The notes beneath the pieces were generated by a model, which had not been told where the DNA came from, ran no database searches, and was given only the letters and a program-made list of their open reading frames with translations. The translations under genes were made by a program, and so were the position numbers. A stretch of 64,000 nt of DNA from Amorphus coralli DSM 19760 (GTDB lineage Bacteria; Pseudomonadota; Alphaproteobacteria; Rhizobiales; Amorphaceae), in NCBI RefSeq assembly GCF_000374525.1, contig NZ_KB894578.1, positions 62,001 through 126,000 on the forward strand. Reading direction: 5' to 3'. Within the stretch, counting starts at the first letter, position 1; every line of letters begins with the position of its first letter. Of the stretch, positions 57,988-64,000 are shown piece after piece.

Positions 57988-60476
57988 GCGCGGCTCACGG
58001 CGCGGCCGCGATCGGGGGCGAATGCGACCTGGCGGTTGGAGGATGCCGCCTCGGTGACCCGGCCGGGCCCGTCGACGGCGATACGGATCGTACCCGAGAC
58101 GTCGGTCTTGGCGGCCGGAACGGCGGCGAACTTGCGGCCGGTTTCGAGTGAGGAGCGACGGCGCAGGCGGCGCCCCTCGACACCGCCGGGCGACGGTTCG
58201 GCTGGGGTGTTCTCGTTGGCGGGAGCGCCCCAACCGGCACCACCACCGCCTCCGCCGGCTCCACCGAAAAGGTCGATGCTACCGATCGCGCCCCTGATCT
58301 TTCCCGGGATGTCGCGAACCCAGTCGAGGAGAGCGACGAACTGCTGCTTCATTCCAGCGAGCAGGCTGTTGATGGCGTCGATGCCCGCCTGCATCAGGTC
58401 GATGTTGCCGAACTCGGCCTTGATGTTCTCGATCGTGGGTCCGAGCAGCGTCGACCAGAAGCCCACGTGGAAGTCGAAGAGCTTCCGCATCACCGACTCT
58501 ATCAGTTCGCCGCCGCCCTTGATGGCATTGCCGACCGCGTCAAGGAGCGCCCCGCCAATGCCGCCGGCCTCGCCGGACAGGGCAGCGCCGATCACATCTG
58601 TCGCGGCCTTGAAGCCGTTCACGAGCATGCTTGCCAGGCTCTGGCCCAATGCGCCGGCATCGATCTTGTCGATCTGGTCGGAGAGCCAGGCGAGCATGTC
58701 GCCGGCGGCGTTGATGCCCTCGATCCGCAGCCGCCACCCGGCGATGATGCCGTCGGCGATCGCCTTTCCGGCGTCCGTGGCGGTGGCGCTCCAGTCAATG
58801 TCGTCGAACCAGGCGCGCAGGTTCGGGAGGGTCAGGTCCTCCATCGCCGGCATGCGCGCCCAGGCCCGCGATGCCCGCTCGCTCGCCCAGTCCCAGGCGC
58901 GGCCGATGCGGTCGCGGATCATCGGCTCGTAGCGGGCCGCGAGCGCGCGACCCTGCCGGAGGATCTCCTGACCGCCTTCGACGAAGGCCCGCTTGGTGCG
59001 ATCCCAGGCGCGCTGGATCCGGGGACCGTACTTGTCCCAGTTCTTGGCCATGTGGATCGCGCCGGCGGTGATGAGCCCGATGATCAGGCCGAGCGGCCCG
59101 AGCGCGATGGCCACGATGGAGCCGAGCGCGGCGAAGCCCGCTCCGACGATCGGCAACGCCAGGCCCAGAGCGCCCAGGGCGCCCGCGAGAAGGATGCCGC
59201 CGCCGGCGGCAACCAGCGCCTTGCTGATCCACCCCCCGGTCGCCTCGTCCGTGGCGCGCATCCACCTGAGGCCGGCCTCGAGCTGGTCGTTGATGCCGGG
59301 CAGCCATTCGCCGAACGCGGATCCGACATCGCGCACGGCCTGCACGCCGATCTCCCGGAAGCGAACCAGCTGGACGTTGAGCCCCCGCATCTTGGTGTCG
59401 AAGTCGGCGTCGATCGTCGCGCCGGTCGCGGCCGCGACCTCCGCCTTGATCCGCTGGTACTCGTCGATGTTCGCCATCATCGGGATGAGGAAGTCGAGGA
59501 CCTGCTGATCCTGGAACAGCTCGCCCAGCTTGCCGGCCGCCCCGATGGCCTCCAGCTGCTCGCGGACGAACTCGAGCGCCTCGCCACCTTCAAGGCCGCG
59601 CTTCTGGGCGATCGCCATGTACTTGCCGATGGCATCCCCGGAGACGCCGGTGAGCGTCCCGATCTTCTGGAGCATCGCCTCGATCGGATTGATGCCCTTC
59701 GCGGCCGCGTCCTGCATCACTGCCTGGATGTCGACGCCCATCTCCTGGAACTTCTTCTGGGTCACCGGCGCCAGTGCTTTCGACAGGAAGTTCTGCAGGT
59801 TCGTCGCCGCCTGGGCGGGATCGCTCGTTCCCATCCGGGCCACCTGCAGCATCGCCGCCAGCTGGTCGGACGCCTCCCGGCCGACGATGCCGAACTTCTT
59901 CATCTGGCCGGTCAGCTGCGGGAAGTAGCGCGCCATGTCCTTCAGCTCGAAGGCGCCTTCCTTGCCGCCGACGACGAGGCCCGCGAGCGCGCCTTCCAGT
60001 TCGGTCTCGGGCACGTCGAGGATGTTGAGGAGCGACGTGGCGACGGCCGCCATGTCGGAGAACTCGGTGCTCGCCGCGGTGGCGGCCTTGCCGATCGTCC
60101 CGAGATTGCGGTCGATGACGCCTTCGTTGACGCCGGCGGCGATCATCTGGCCAGCGCCGGCCGCGATCGTGTCCGACGTCTGGCCGACGGTGAGCGCGAG
60201 ATCCTCGTACTGGCGCCTGGTCTCCCGTGCGAAATCGAAGGCCGCGTCGCCGACCAGGTTCGCCGTGCCGGCTATGTCCAGGAGTTGCTGCTCGAAGGCG
60301 GCCGCCTGCTGGATCGGACCGAGGAAGGAGATCGCGGCTATCGCCGTGCCGATAAAGCCGATCTGGCGGCCGACGTTCACCAGCGAGCGCAGGTTGCCCT
60401 GCAGCCGGCGCATCGGGCCGGACATGCGGTCACGCAGCCGGACCAGGACGTCGAGAGCCATCGAGCGGTTCGCCAT
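57984..60476 (-). CDS. Phage tail tape measure protein
   Basis: An 830-residue protein. The TP901-type core (about 70-330) includes AFEQQLLDIAGTANLVGD and the EGAFELKDMARYFPQLTGQMKKFGIVGREASDQLAAMLQVARMG region, quoted in part. Two to three hydrophobic helices (about 415-465: GGILLAGALGALGLALPIVGAGFAALGSIVAIALGPLGLIIGLITAGAI, in part) follow, then a helical region and a Gly-rich end. It sets tail length and is ejected with DNA. The start ATG 60476 lies 1 bp after the frameshift reading frame ends. Confidence 0.93.
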   Translation of the reverse strand: MANRSMALDVLVRLRDRMSGPMRRLQGNLRSLVNVGRQIGFIGTAIAAISFLGPIQQAAAFEQQLLDIAGTANLVGDAAFDFARETRRQYEDLALTVGQTSDTIAAGAGQMIAAGVNEGVIDRNLGTIGKAATAASTEFSDMAAVATSLLNILDVPETELEGALAGLVVGGKEGAFELKDMARYFPQLTGQMKKFGIVGREASDQLAAMLQVARMGTSDPAQAATNLQNFLSKALAPVTQKKFQEMGVDIQAVMQDAAAKGINPIEAMLQKIGTLTGVSGDAIGKYMAIAQKRGLEGGEALEFVREQLEAIGAAGKLGELFQDQQVLDFLIPMMANIDEYQRIKAEVAAATGATIDADFDTKMRGLNVQLVRFREIGVQAVRDVGSAFGEWLPGINDQLEAGLRWMRATDEATGGWISKALVAAGGGILLAGALGALGLALPIVGAGFAALGSIVAIALGPLGLIIGLITAGAIHMAKNWDKYGPRIQRAWDRTKRAFVEGGQEILRQGRALAARYEPMIRDRIGRAWDWASERASRAWARMPAMEDLTLPNLRAWFDDIDWSATATDAGKAIADGIIAGWRLRIEGINAAGDMLAWLSDQIDKIDAGALGQSLASMLVNGFKAATDVIGAALSGEAGGIGGALLDAVGNAIKGGGELIESVMRKLFDFHVGFWSTLLGPTIENIKAEFGNIDLMQAGIDAINSLLAGMKQQFVALLDWVRDIPGKIRGAIGSIDLFGGAGGGGGGAGWGAPANENTPAEPSPGGVEGRRLRRRSSLETGRKFAAVPAAKTDVSGTIRIAVDGPGRVTEAASSNRQVAFAPDRGRAVSRA

Positions 60477-60477
60477 G

Positions 60478-60633
60478 TCACTCCACGTCCCTCATCAGCT
60501 CGCGGCCGGCCATGAGCGCGTTCCACCAGAACGTCAGGTCGGAGACGGTGAAGGCCTCCAGCTCAGCCGGCGAGAAGCCCGTGGCCTCGGCCAGGACGCC
60601 TAGCTGCGCTTGCCAGTCGTCCGGCCACTCGCG
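60478..60633 (-). CDS. Tail assembly chaperone extension made by -1 frameshift (GT-type)
   Basis: A reading frame of 51 codons in the -1 frame relative to the chaperone gene, entered at the heptamer 60633-60639: REWPDDWQAQLGVLAEATGF, then SPAELEAFTVSDLTFWWNAL and MAGRELMRDVE. The W-P and FxVSDLxFWWNA pattern is typical of small tail GpE/gp41-type extensions. No start codon or ribosome-binding site precedes it, which supports production only as a fusion of about 202 residues. It ends directly before the tape measure gene. Confidence 0.82.
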   Translation of the reverse strand, partial: REWPDDWQAQLGVLAEATGFSPAELEAFTVSDLTFWWNALMAGRELMRDVE

Positions 60634-61085
60634 AAAAAATTGTTCATCACCTGACCGCCGGCGGCGATGTCGGCGGCGTCCATTTCGTCGAAGAGCTTGT
60701 TCATCACCGCCTGGTTCTCGCGGGTGCTGCGGGCGAAGGCGACCACCGCCTGCATGTCGTCGCTTGCCGCCGCGATGGCCCGCTGATCGGCGCCGGTCAG
60801 GCGATGGAAGACCAGCTTGTCGAAGCGTTGCTCTCTGATCTGGTTGTTCTTCTTCCGCCGCACGGTGCGGGGATAGAGCAACGGCAGCGTCACCGAGCCG
60901 TCGGAGTTGCGCACGGCGCGCTTCGGCAGGCGGTCGGCCGGGTCGAGCTCAGCGTCCTCGTCGACCACGTCCTCGTCGGTCTCTGCGAGCGCCACCCGCG
61001 CGTCCTCGTCGATCGGCGCCTCGGCGTCCTCGTCGACCACGTCTTCGTCCAGGGCCAGCGTGCGGGCGGGCGTCTTGTTCATCAT
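60600..61085 (-). CDS. Tail assembly chaperone (Mu gp41-like)
   Basis: A 161-residue protein. The first 50 residues are a very acidic repeat (DEDVVDEDAEAPIDED and TDEDVVDEDAELDP). The conserved part (about 62-155) has RNSDGSVTLPLLYPRTVRRKKNNQIREQRFDKLVFHRLTGADQRAIAAASDD (quoted in part), as in phage tail assembly proteins of the gp41/E type. It ends 33 bp after the slippery heptamer, so most ribosomes stop here and a few shift into the 60478-60633 frame. Confidence 0.85.
   Translation of the reverse strand: MMNKTPARTLALDEDVVDEDAEAPIDEDARVALAETDEDVVDEDAELDPADRLPKRAVRNSDGSVTLPLLYPRTVRRKKNNQIREQRFDKLVFHRLTGADQRAIAAASDDMQAVVAFARSTRENQAVMNKLFDEMDAADIAAGGQVMNNFFASGRTTGKRS
60633..60639 (-). other. 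Slippery heptamer T TTT TTC for -1 frameshifting
   Basis: On the minus strand the chaperone mRNA reads AAT TTT TTC, giving U UUU UUC in exactly the X XXY YYZ register for tandem -1 slippage. The -1 frame is open from here to 60478 and encodes a recognisable tail chaperone extension, while the zero frame ends at 60600. The same strategy is conserved in lambda G/GT and many tailed phages. Confidence 0.85.
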
Positions 61086-61185
61086 GGCAGCCTCACGTCA
61101 AACGGGTTTCGAAACGACCTTAAGAGGTCCTGGGTGGGACCAGGAAAAGTGGGAACCGGTTTTCCGCTCGGGTCCCTCCCTCAGG

Positions 61186-61545
61186 CTACGAGAGGATTTC
61201 CTCAGGGGCTGAGGCCGCCCAGGTCAGCTCGAACTGTCCGTCTTCGCCGCCTGTGATCTCGGGGCGTTCCGTCAGGAAGGCGTCGCCCATGACGAACGTC
61301 TGGCCGGTATCGCAGACCACCTGCAGCTCGCCTTCGTTCGGATCCCAGAGCGAGCCCCAGCGCTGGCCGCGCTCGAAGTTGGAGGTCGCCTTGACCTCCG
61401 AGCCCATGAACTCCTGGGCCCGTCCGACCTTGCGGCCGTACGTGACCACCGTGTTCTGGATGCCGCCGATGGTGATCTTGGCGCCCTTCTTCACGGGGAT
61501 CTGCCGACCCCGCCAGACGATGTCGATGATGCCGAGCGTCTGCAT
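61186..61545 (-). CDS. Phage tail tube protein (Mu gpM-like)
   Basis: A 119-residue tube protein: MQTLGIIDIVWRGRQIPVKKGAKITIGGI at the start (quoted in part), EFMGSEVKATSNFERGQRW in the middle and TWAASAPEEILS at the end. It fits the Mu tail tube family in length and pattern. It polymerises inside the sheath. It lies 54 bp after the sheath gene. Confidence 0.9.
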   Translation of the reverse strand: MQTLGIIDIVWRGRQIPVKKGAKITIGGIQNTVVTYGRKVGRAQEFMGSEVKATSNFERGQRWGSLWDPNEGELQVVCDTGQTFVMGDAFLTERPEITGGEDGQFELTWAASAPEEILS

Positions 61546-61599
61546 ATCTCAAGCTCCCTGTCGTGACTGCGGCACGCGCGCCGGCCGGTCAGGCCGTCC

Positions 61600-63096
61600 C
61601 TAAACCTCGAACTCAAGGCTGCCGGCGAGCACCATGAGGTTGCCGGCCACCTTCACGTGCTGCCGGCTTTCCAGCCGGTTGGCGTCGTCTTCGGAGATCA
61701 CGAACTGGCTCTTCTTGATCGTGCGGTCCGCGTCCTGGATCCACACCTTCTTGGCGTAGAGCCGGCAGCGGGCGGCCCAGCTCGCGTGCATGCGACGCGG
61801 CGTCACCACCGAGTTGTCGTCCCCGTCGTCGTCGCTGTCACCGGAGCGTTCGGTGATCGCGGCCGTCTCCTCGTCGATCACGAGCTTGGCGCGCGGATAC
61901 TGGAGCGAGACATAGGCCGCCCAGTCGTAGCGGATCCGGCTCATGGTCGCCGGGACCATGATGTCCAGCCAGGCGCGATCGGCGACGCCCAGGTTCGACT
62001 GCTTGTAGGTCGTGACCATGCGCGACACGACGGTGGTGCCGTCCGAGAGATGGTCGAAGGTCGAGATGCCCTTGCGCAGGAGAAGATCCTGCTCGGTCTC
62101 GGTGAACTGGTCGACCCCGTCGGGCCCGTCGAAGCCGGTCATCGCCAGCGATTTCAGCTGGCGTGCCGGATCGTTCGTCAGGTGGAAGGTCGCGAGACCC
62201 ATGGCGACGGCCGACAGCACCCACGAGCTGGACTTCGGACGGCTCAGCCCGAGGCAGGTGAGGAACGGCGAGTTGGTCAGCGCGCCCCAGGTCCCGAGCT
62301 GGCCATACGTTCCGCGCTTGCCGACGAAGCCGTGCGCGTCGAGCTTCGACATCGCCTGGTAGCGCCGCGCCAGGTCCTCGGCGAACGCCGCCATGTTGGT
62401 GGCGTCGTTCCACGGGTGCCCGATCTGGGTGAACCAGTCGTTCTCGATGATGTCGAGCGCGTCTTCCAGATCCGGGTTGCCGGCGCCGTTGGCCATGTCG
62501 ACGATCGTGATCGTCAGACCGGAGGGGAGCGGCTGGTCGGTCGTGTCGACGCGAAGGTCGATGTCGTTGCCGACCTCGCCGCCGTGCCTGGCGGTCACGG
62601 TCACGACGGCCGCAGCCGCCGCGGCCGTCACGGTCAGCGACGTCTCGGCGTTGATCGCCGCGGCAAGCTTGGTGGCCATGTCGGCGACCGCGTCGCCCGA
62701 GGCGGCGGTGAAGCGGATCGGCTTTCCGGCGATCATGAACCGGAGGACGGTGGAGACCGCGACCGCGCCGGCGAAGGTGAGCGTGCCCGTTGCCTTGACC
62801 GCGCCGCCGGCGTCGGCGAGCGCCTGGACCATGAGCGGGCTGGTCCTGTTGATCGCCCGGAACGCGGCCACCTGCTCGGCGCCGATCGAGCCCTCGCCGA
62901 AGAGAGCGATCGCCTCGTCGGGATGCACGACCTCGACCAGCTGGCCGGGGGCGAGCGTGCCGGTGTCGAGCTTCTGGCCGATGAGGTGCGCCTTCACCGG
63001 ATAGGGCAGAAGCCCCGTGCGCGAATAGTTCGGCTTGACCTCGAGAAAGGTGCCGGGCTCGAGCCAGTCGAAGGGGATCTCATCGAAGGTGAACAT
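61600..63096 (-). CDS. Contractile tail sheath protein (Mu gpL-like)
   Basis: A 498-residue sheath protein, as usual in Mu-type phages. The N-terminal attachment strand PGTFLEVKPNYSRTGLLPYPVKAHLIG, a variable outer domain (about 95-200) with beta repeats, and the C-terminal core ARLYAKKVWIQDADRTIKKSQFVISEDDANRLESRQHVKVAGNLMVLAGSLEFEV (both quoted in part) fit the family. It proves the tail is a contractile myovirus type. Confidence 0.93.
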   Translation of the reverse strand: MFTFDEIPFDWLEPGTFLEVKPNYSRTGLLPYPVKAHLIGQKLDTGTLAPGQLVEVVHPDEAIALFGEGSIGAEQVAAFRAINRTSPLMVQALADAGGAVKATGTLTFAGAVAVSTVLRFMIAGKPIRFTAASGDAVADMATKLAAAINAETSLTVTAAAAAAVVTVTARHGGEVGNDIDLRVDTTDQPLPSGLTITIVDMANGAGNPDLEDALDIIENDWFTQIGHPWNDATNMAAFAEDLARRYQAMSKLDAHGFVGKRGTYGQLGTWGALTNSPFLTCLGLSRPKSSSWVLSAVAMGLATFHLTNDPARQLKSLAMTGFDGPDGVDQFTETEQDLLLRKGISTFDHLSDGTTVVSRMVTTYKQSNLGVADRAWLDIMVPATMSRIRYDWAAYVSLQYPRAKLVIDEETAAITERSGDSDDDGDDNSVVTPRRMHASWAARCRLYAKKVWIQDADRTIKKSQFVISEDDANRLESRQHVKVAGNLMVLAGSLEFEV

Positions 63097-63360
63097 CTAG
63101 CTCTCCGTCTTCTCGCGCCGCCGGGCGCCGCCGGCCTTCGGTGTGGTCTCTTCCGGTACCGGTTCGGGATCCGGCTGGGCGGGTTCAGCCTGGTCCGTCT
63201 TCGGGGCGACCAGGTCTCCGTCCTTCACCCGCCGGCGCACGTAGCGGCTCGGCGCGGCCGCGAACGGGATCGGGCGGCCCTTGTCGTCCGTAGGCCAGGG
63301 CGATCCGTCTTCCAGCGGCACCGTGCGGCCTTCGGCCGGAACGAGGGTCTTCTCAGACAT
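63097..63360 (-). CDS. DUF2635 protein (Mu gp38-like)
   Basis: An 87-residue protein. LVPAEGRTVPLEDGSPWPTDDKGRPIPFAAAPSRYVRRRVKDGDLV (about 6-50, quoted in part) is the DUF2635 pattern found in Mu-like and related phages between gp37 and the sheath. The tail is charged and Pro-rich. Function is unknown. It is adjacent to the sheath gene with no gap. Confidence 0.88.
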   Translation of the reverse strand: MSEKTLVPAEGRTVPLEDGSPWPTDDKGRPIPFAAAPSRYVRRRVKDGDLVAPKTDQAEPAQPDPEPVPEETTPKAGGARRREKTES

Positions 63361-63943
63361 CGGTCACGATCTCCTGGGTGATCTCCGGCACCTCTGCGAG
63401 GTCCGCGTTGTCTTCGTTCAGCCAGGTCACGCCCAGGCCGGCGAAGTCGGCGGCGGTCACCAGCTTGAGAGCGCGGGCGCTGGCCGAGTACGCGACCTCG
63501 AAGTCGACCTGGTTGACGACGGTGGCGTCGTCGCCCCAACCCTCGGCGTAGACGGCTTCCACGCTGGTGACGCGGGTCGCGCCGATCCCTTCGAGGGATG
63601 CGCCCTGCAGGAGCACCACGGCCACGTCGGTCATGGCGTCGAGACCGATCTCGTGGGCGTCGCCGGAGAAGCGCGTGCGGAAGTCCCGGCTTGCCTTGAC
63701 CACGATGATCAGCCGCCAGCGCATGGCGGCCTGGATCTCCCGGCCGGAATTCGGGTCGGGCCGGATGCCCATGAAGGCGAGCCCGAGGAACGGCGGCTGA
63801 TGCAGCACCCGTTCGAACTCCTTCACCGTCAGGACCGAAGGTATCCGCTCCAGCGAAAAGGTCTTCTCCGGAAAGGCGAGCCGCAGCCGGGCGGTCAGCA
63901 CCGGTTCGACGGTTCGGATCGGGGCGGTGGAAAGGTCCATCAC
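63353..63943 (-). CDS. DUF1834 tail terminator-like protein (Mu gp37-like)
   Basis: A 196-residue protein of the gp37/DUF1834 family, thought to cap the tail. It has RTVEPVLTARLRLAFPEKTFSLERIP near the start and the LGLAFMGIRPDPNSGREIQAAMRWRLIIVVKA core (both quoted in part). It overlaps gp38 by 8 bp. Its GTG at 63943, or ATG at 63940, overlaps the stop of the next upstream gene. Confidence 0.88.
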   Translation of the reverse strand: MMDLSTAPIRTVEPVLTARLRLAFPEKTFSLERIPSVLTVKEFERVLHQPPFLGLAFMGIRPDPNSGREIQAAMRWRLIIVVKASRDFRTRFSGDAHEIGLDAMTDVAVVLLQGASLEGIGATRVTSVEAVYAEGWGDDATVVNQVDFEVAYSASARALKLVTAADFAGLGVTWLNEDNADLAEVPEITQEIVTDV

Positions 63944-64000
63944 CAGCCCCTGAGGTTATCGTCGGAGAAGGGACCGCAGCGGTCTGAGGTGCGCGCGCCG
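63940..64000 (-). CDS. C-terminal end of the upstream phage gene (gp36 position)
   Basis: The last 19 codons of an otherwise absent gene, ending ...SDRCGPFSDDNLRGW with TGA at 63940-63942. By position it should be the Mu gp36-like (DUF1320) head-tail protein, but this short stretch is not enough to confirm it. Confidence 0.5.
   Translation of the reverse strand, partial: GARTSDRCGPFSDDNLRGW

Larger units (their letters stand above)
47028..64000 (-). mobile_element. Mu-like transposable prophage, right part (continues past window)
   Basis: From 64000 leftwards the genes follow the Mu order: gp36-type end, gp37, gp38, sheath (L), tube (M), gp41 chaperone with frameshift, tape measure, gp43 (N), gp44 (P), gp45, gp46, gp47, gp48, tail fibre, then com and methyltransferases at the right end. 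The proposed boundary is TG at 47028, followed by two 22-bp repeats. The transposase, lysis and head genes would lie beyond 64000. There is no integrase and no att duplication of the tRNA. All late genes read the same way except one cargo gene at 54121. Confidence 0.85.

Noticed and set aside
1-64000. CRISPR arrays, rRNA genes, insertion sequences and riboswitches.
   Set aside because: No regularly spaced direct repeats, no rRNA sequence, no transposase gene within the window and no known riboswitch core were recognised.

Overview
The window is high-GC (roughly two thirds G+C by eye) bacterial chromosome. It looks alphaproteobacterial, probably Hyphomicrobiales or a near relative. The grounds are gene content (tripartite tricarboxylate transporters, BKACE, fused CysNC, topoisomerase IB, DUF2934 and DUF805 proteins), GTG/TTG starts and many ATGA/GTGA overlaps. 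The species cannot be fixed from the sequence alone.

Region 1 (1-11.2 kb) is carboxylic-acid metabolism. It holds the edge of an aldehyde dehydrogenase gene beside a catabolic-type acetolactate synthase, a remnant of a LivM permease, a BKACE-family enzyme, and a seven-gene minus-strand operon: RraA-like aldolase, TctC, TctB, TctA, 3-hydroxyisobutyrate-dehydrogenase-like, LDH2/MDH2-family and D-2-hydroxyacid dehydrogenases. A LysR regulator is divergent from this operon. The operon looks like uptake and oxidation of a hydroxycarboxylate of unknown identity.

Region 2 (11.3-29.3 kb) is respiration plus sulfur. cydDC, cydAB and a 45-residue CydX encode cytochrome bd and its maturation exporter. 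They are followed by two split YeeE/YedE sulfur transport pairs, two SQR-like flavoproteins (one Tat-exported, one fused to a DUF442 domain), a Blh/ETHE1-type persulfide dioxygenase, a bacterioferritin, a SLAC1/TehA channel, a Crp-family regulator and a SulP transporter. Three near-identical 15-bp palindromes (GTGAC-N3-GTCAC core) sit in front of cydA, the first yeeE pair and the second yeeE operon. Each lies the same distance from a -10-like hexamer, which suggests one regulon joining bd oxidase to reactive-sulfur handling.

Region 3 (29.3-41 kb) is a mixed stress and envelope region. It holds a secreted Gly-rich repeat protein, DUF805, EamA, a small winged-helix-like protein and DUF2934, sulfate activation genes cysD-cysNC, topoisomerase IB, a stress-type SDR, a CBS-domain protein, a CYP152-type P450 peroxygenase, Cu/Zn SOD and an ECF sigma factor.

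Region 4 (41-46.9 kb) is a second TTT transporter operon with a CMD-fold protein, an amidohydrolase and a GntR/FCD regulator, followed by tRNA-Arg(CCT).

Region 5 (about 47.0-64 kb, running off the window) is the right part of a Mu-like transposable prophage, read right to left. It holds the gp36-to-gp49-type tail, sheath, baseplate and fibre genes, a PAAR spike, a canonical -1 frameshift heptamer in the tail chaperone genes, and an opposite-strand cargo gene. It ends in a com-plus-methyltransferase pair and a methyltransferase-nuclease fusion. Two 22-bp tandem repeats preceded by a TG dinucleotide at 47028 probably mark the phage right end.
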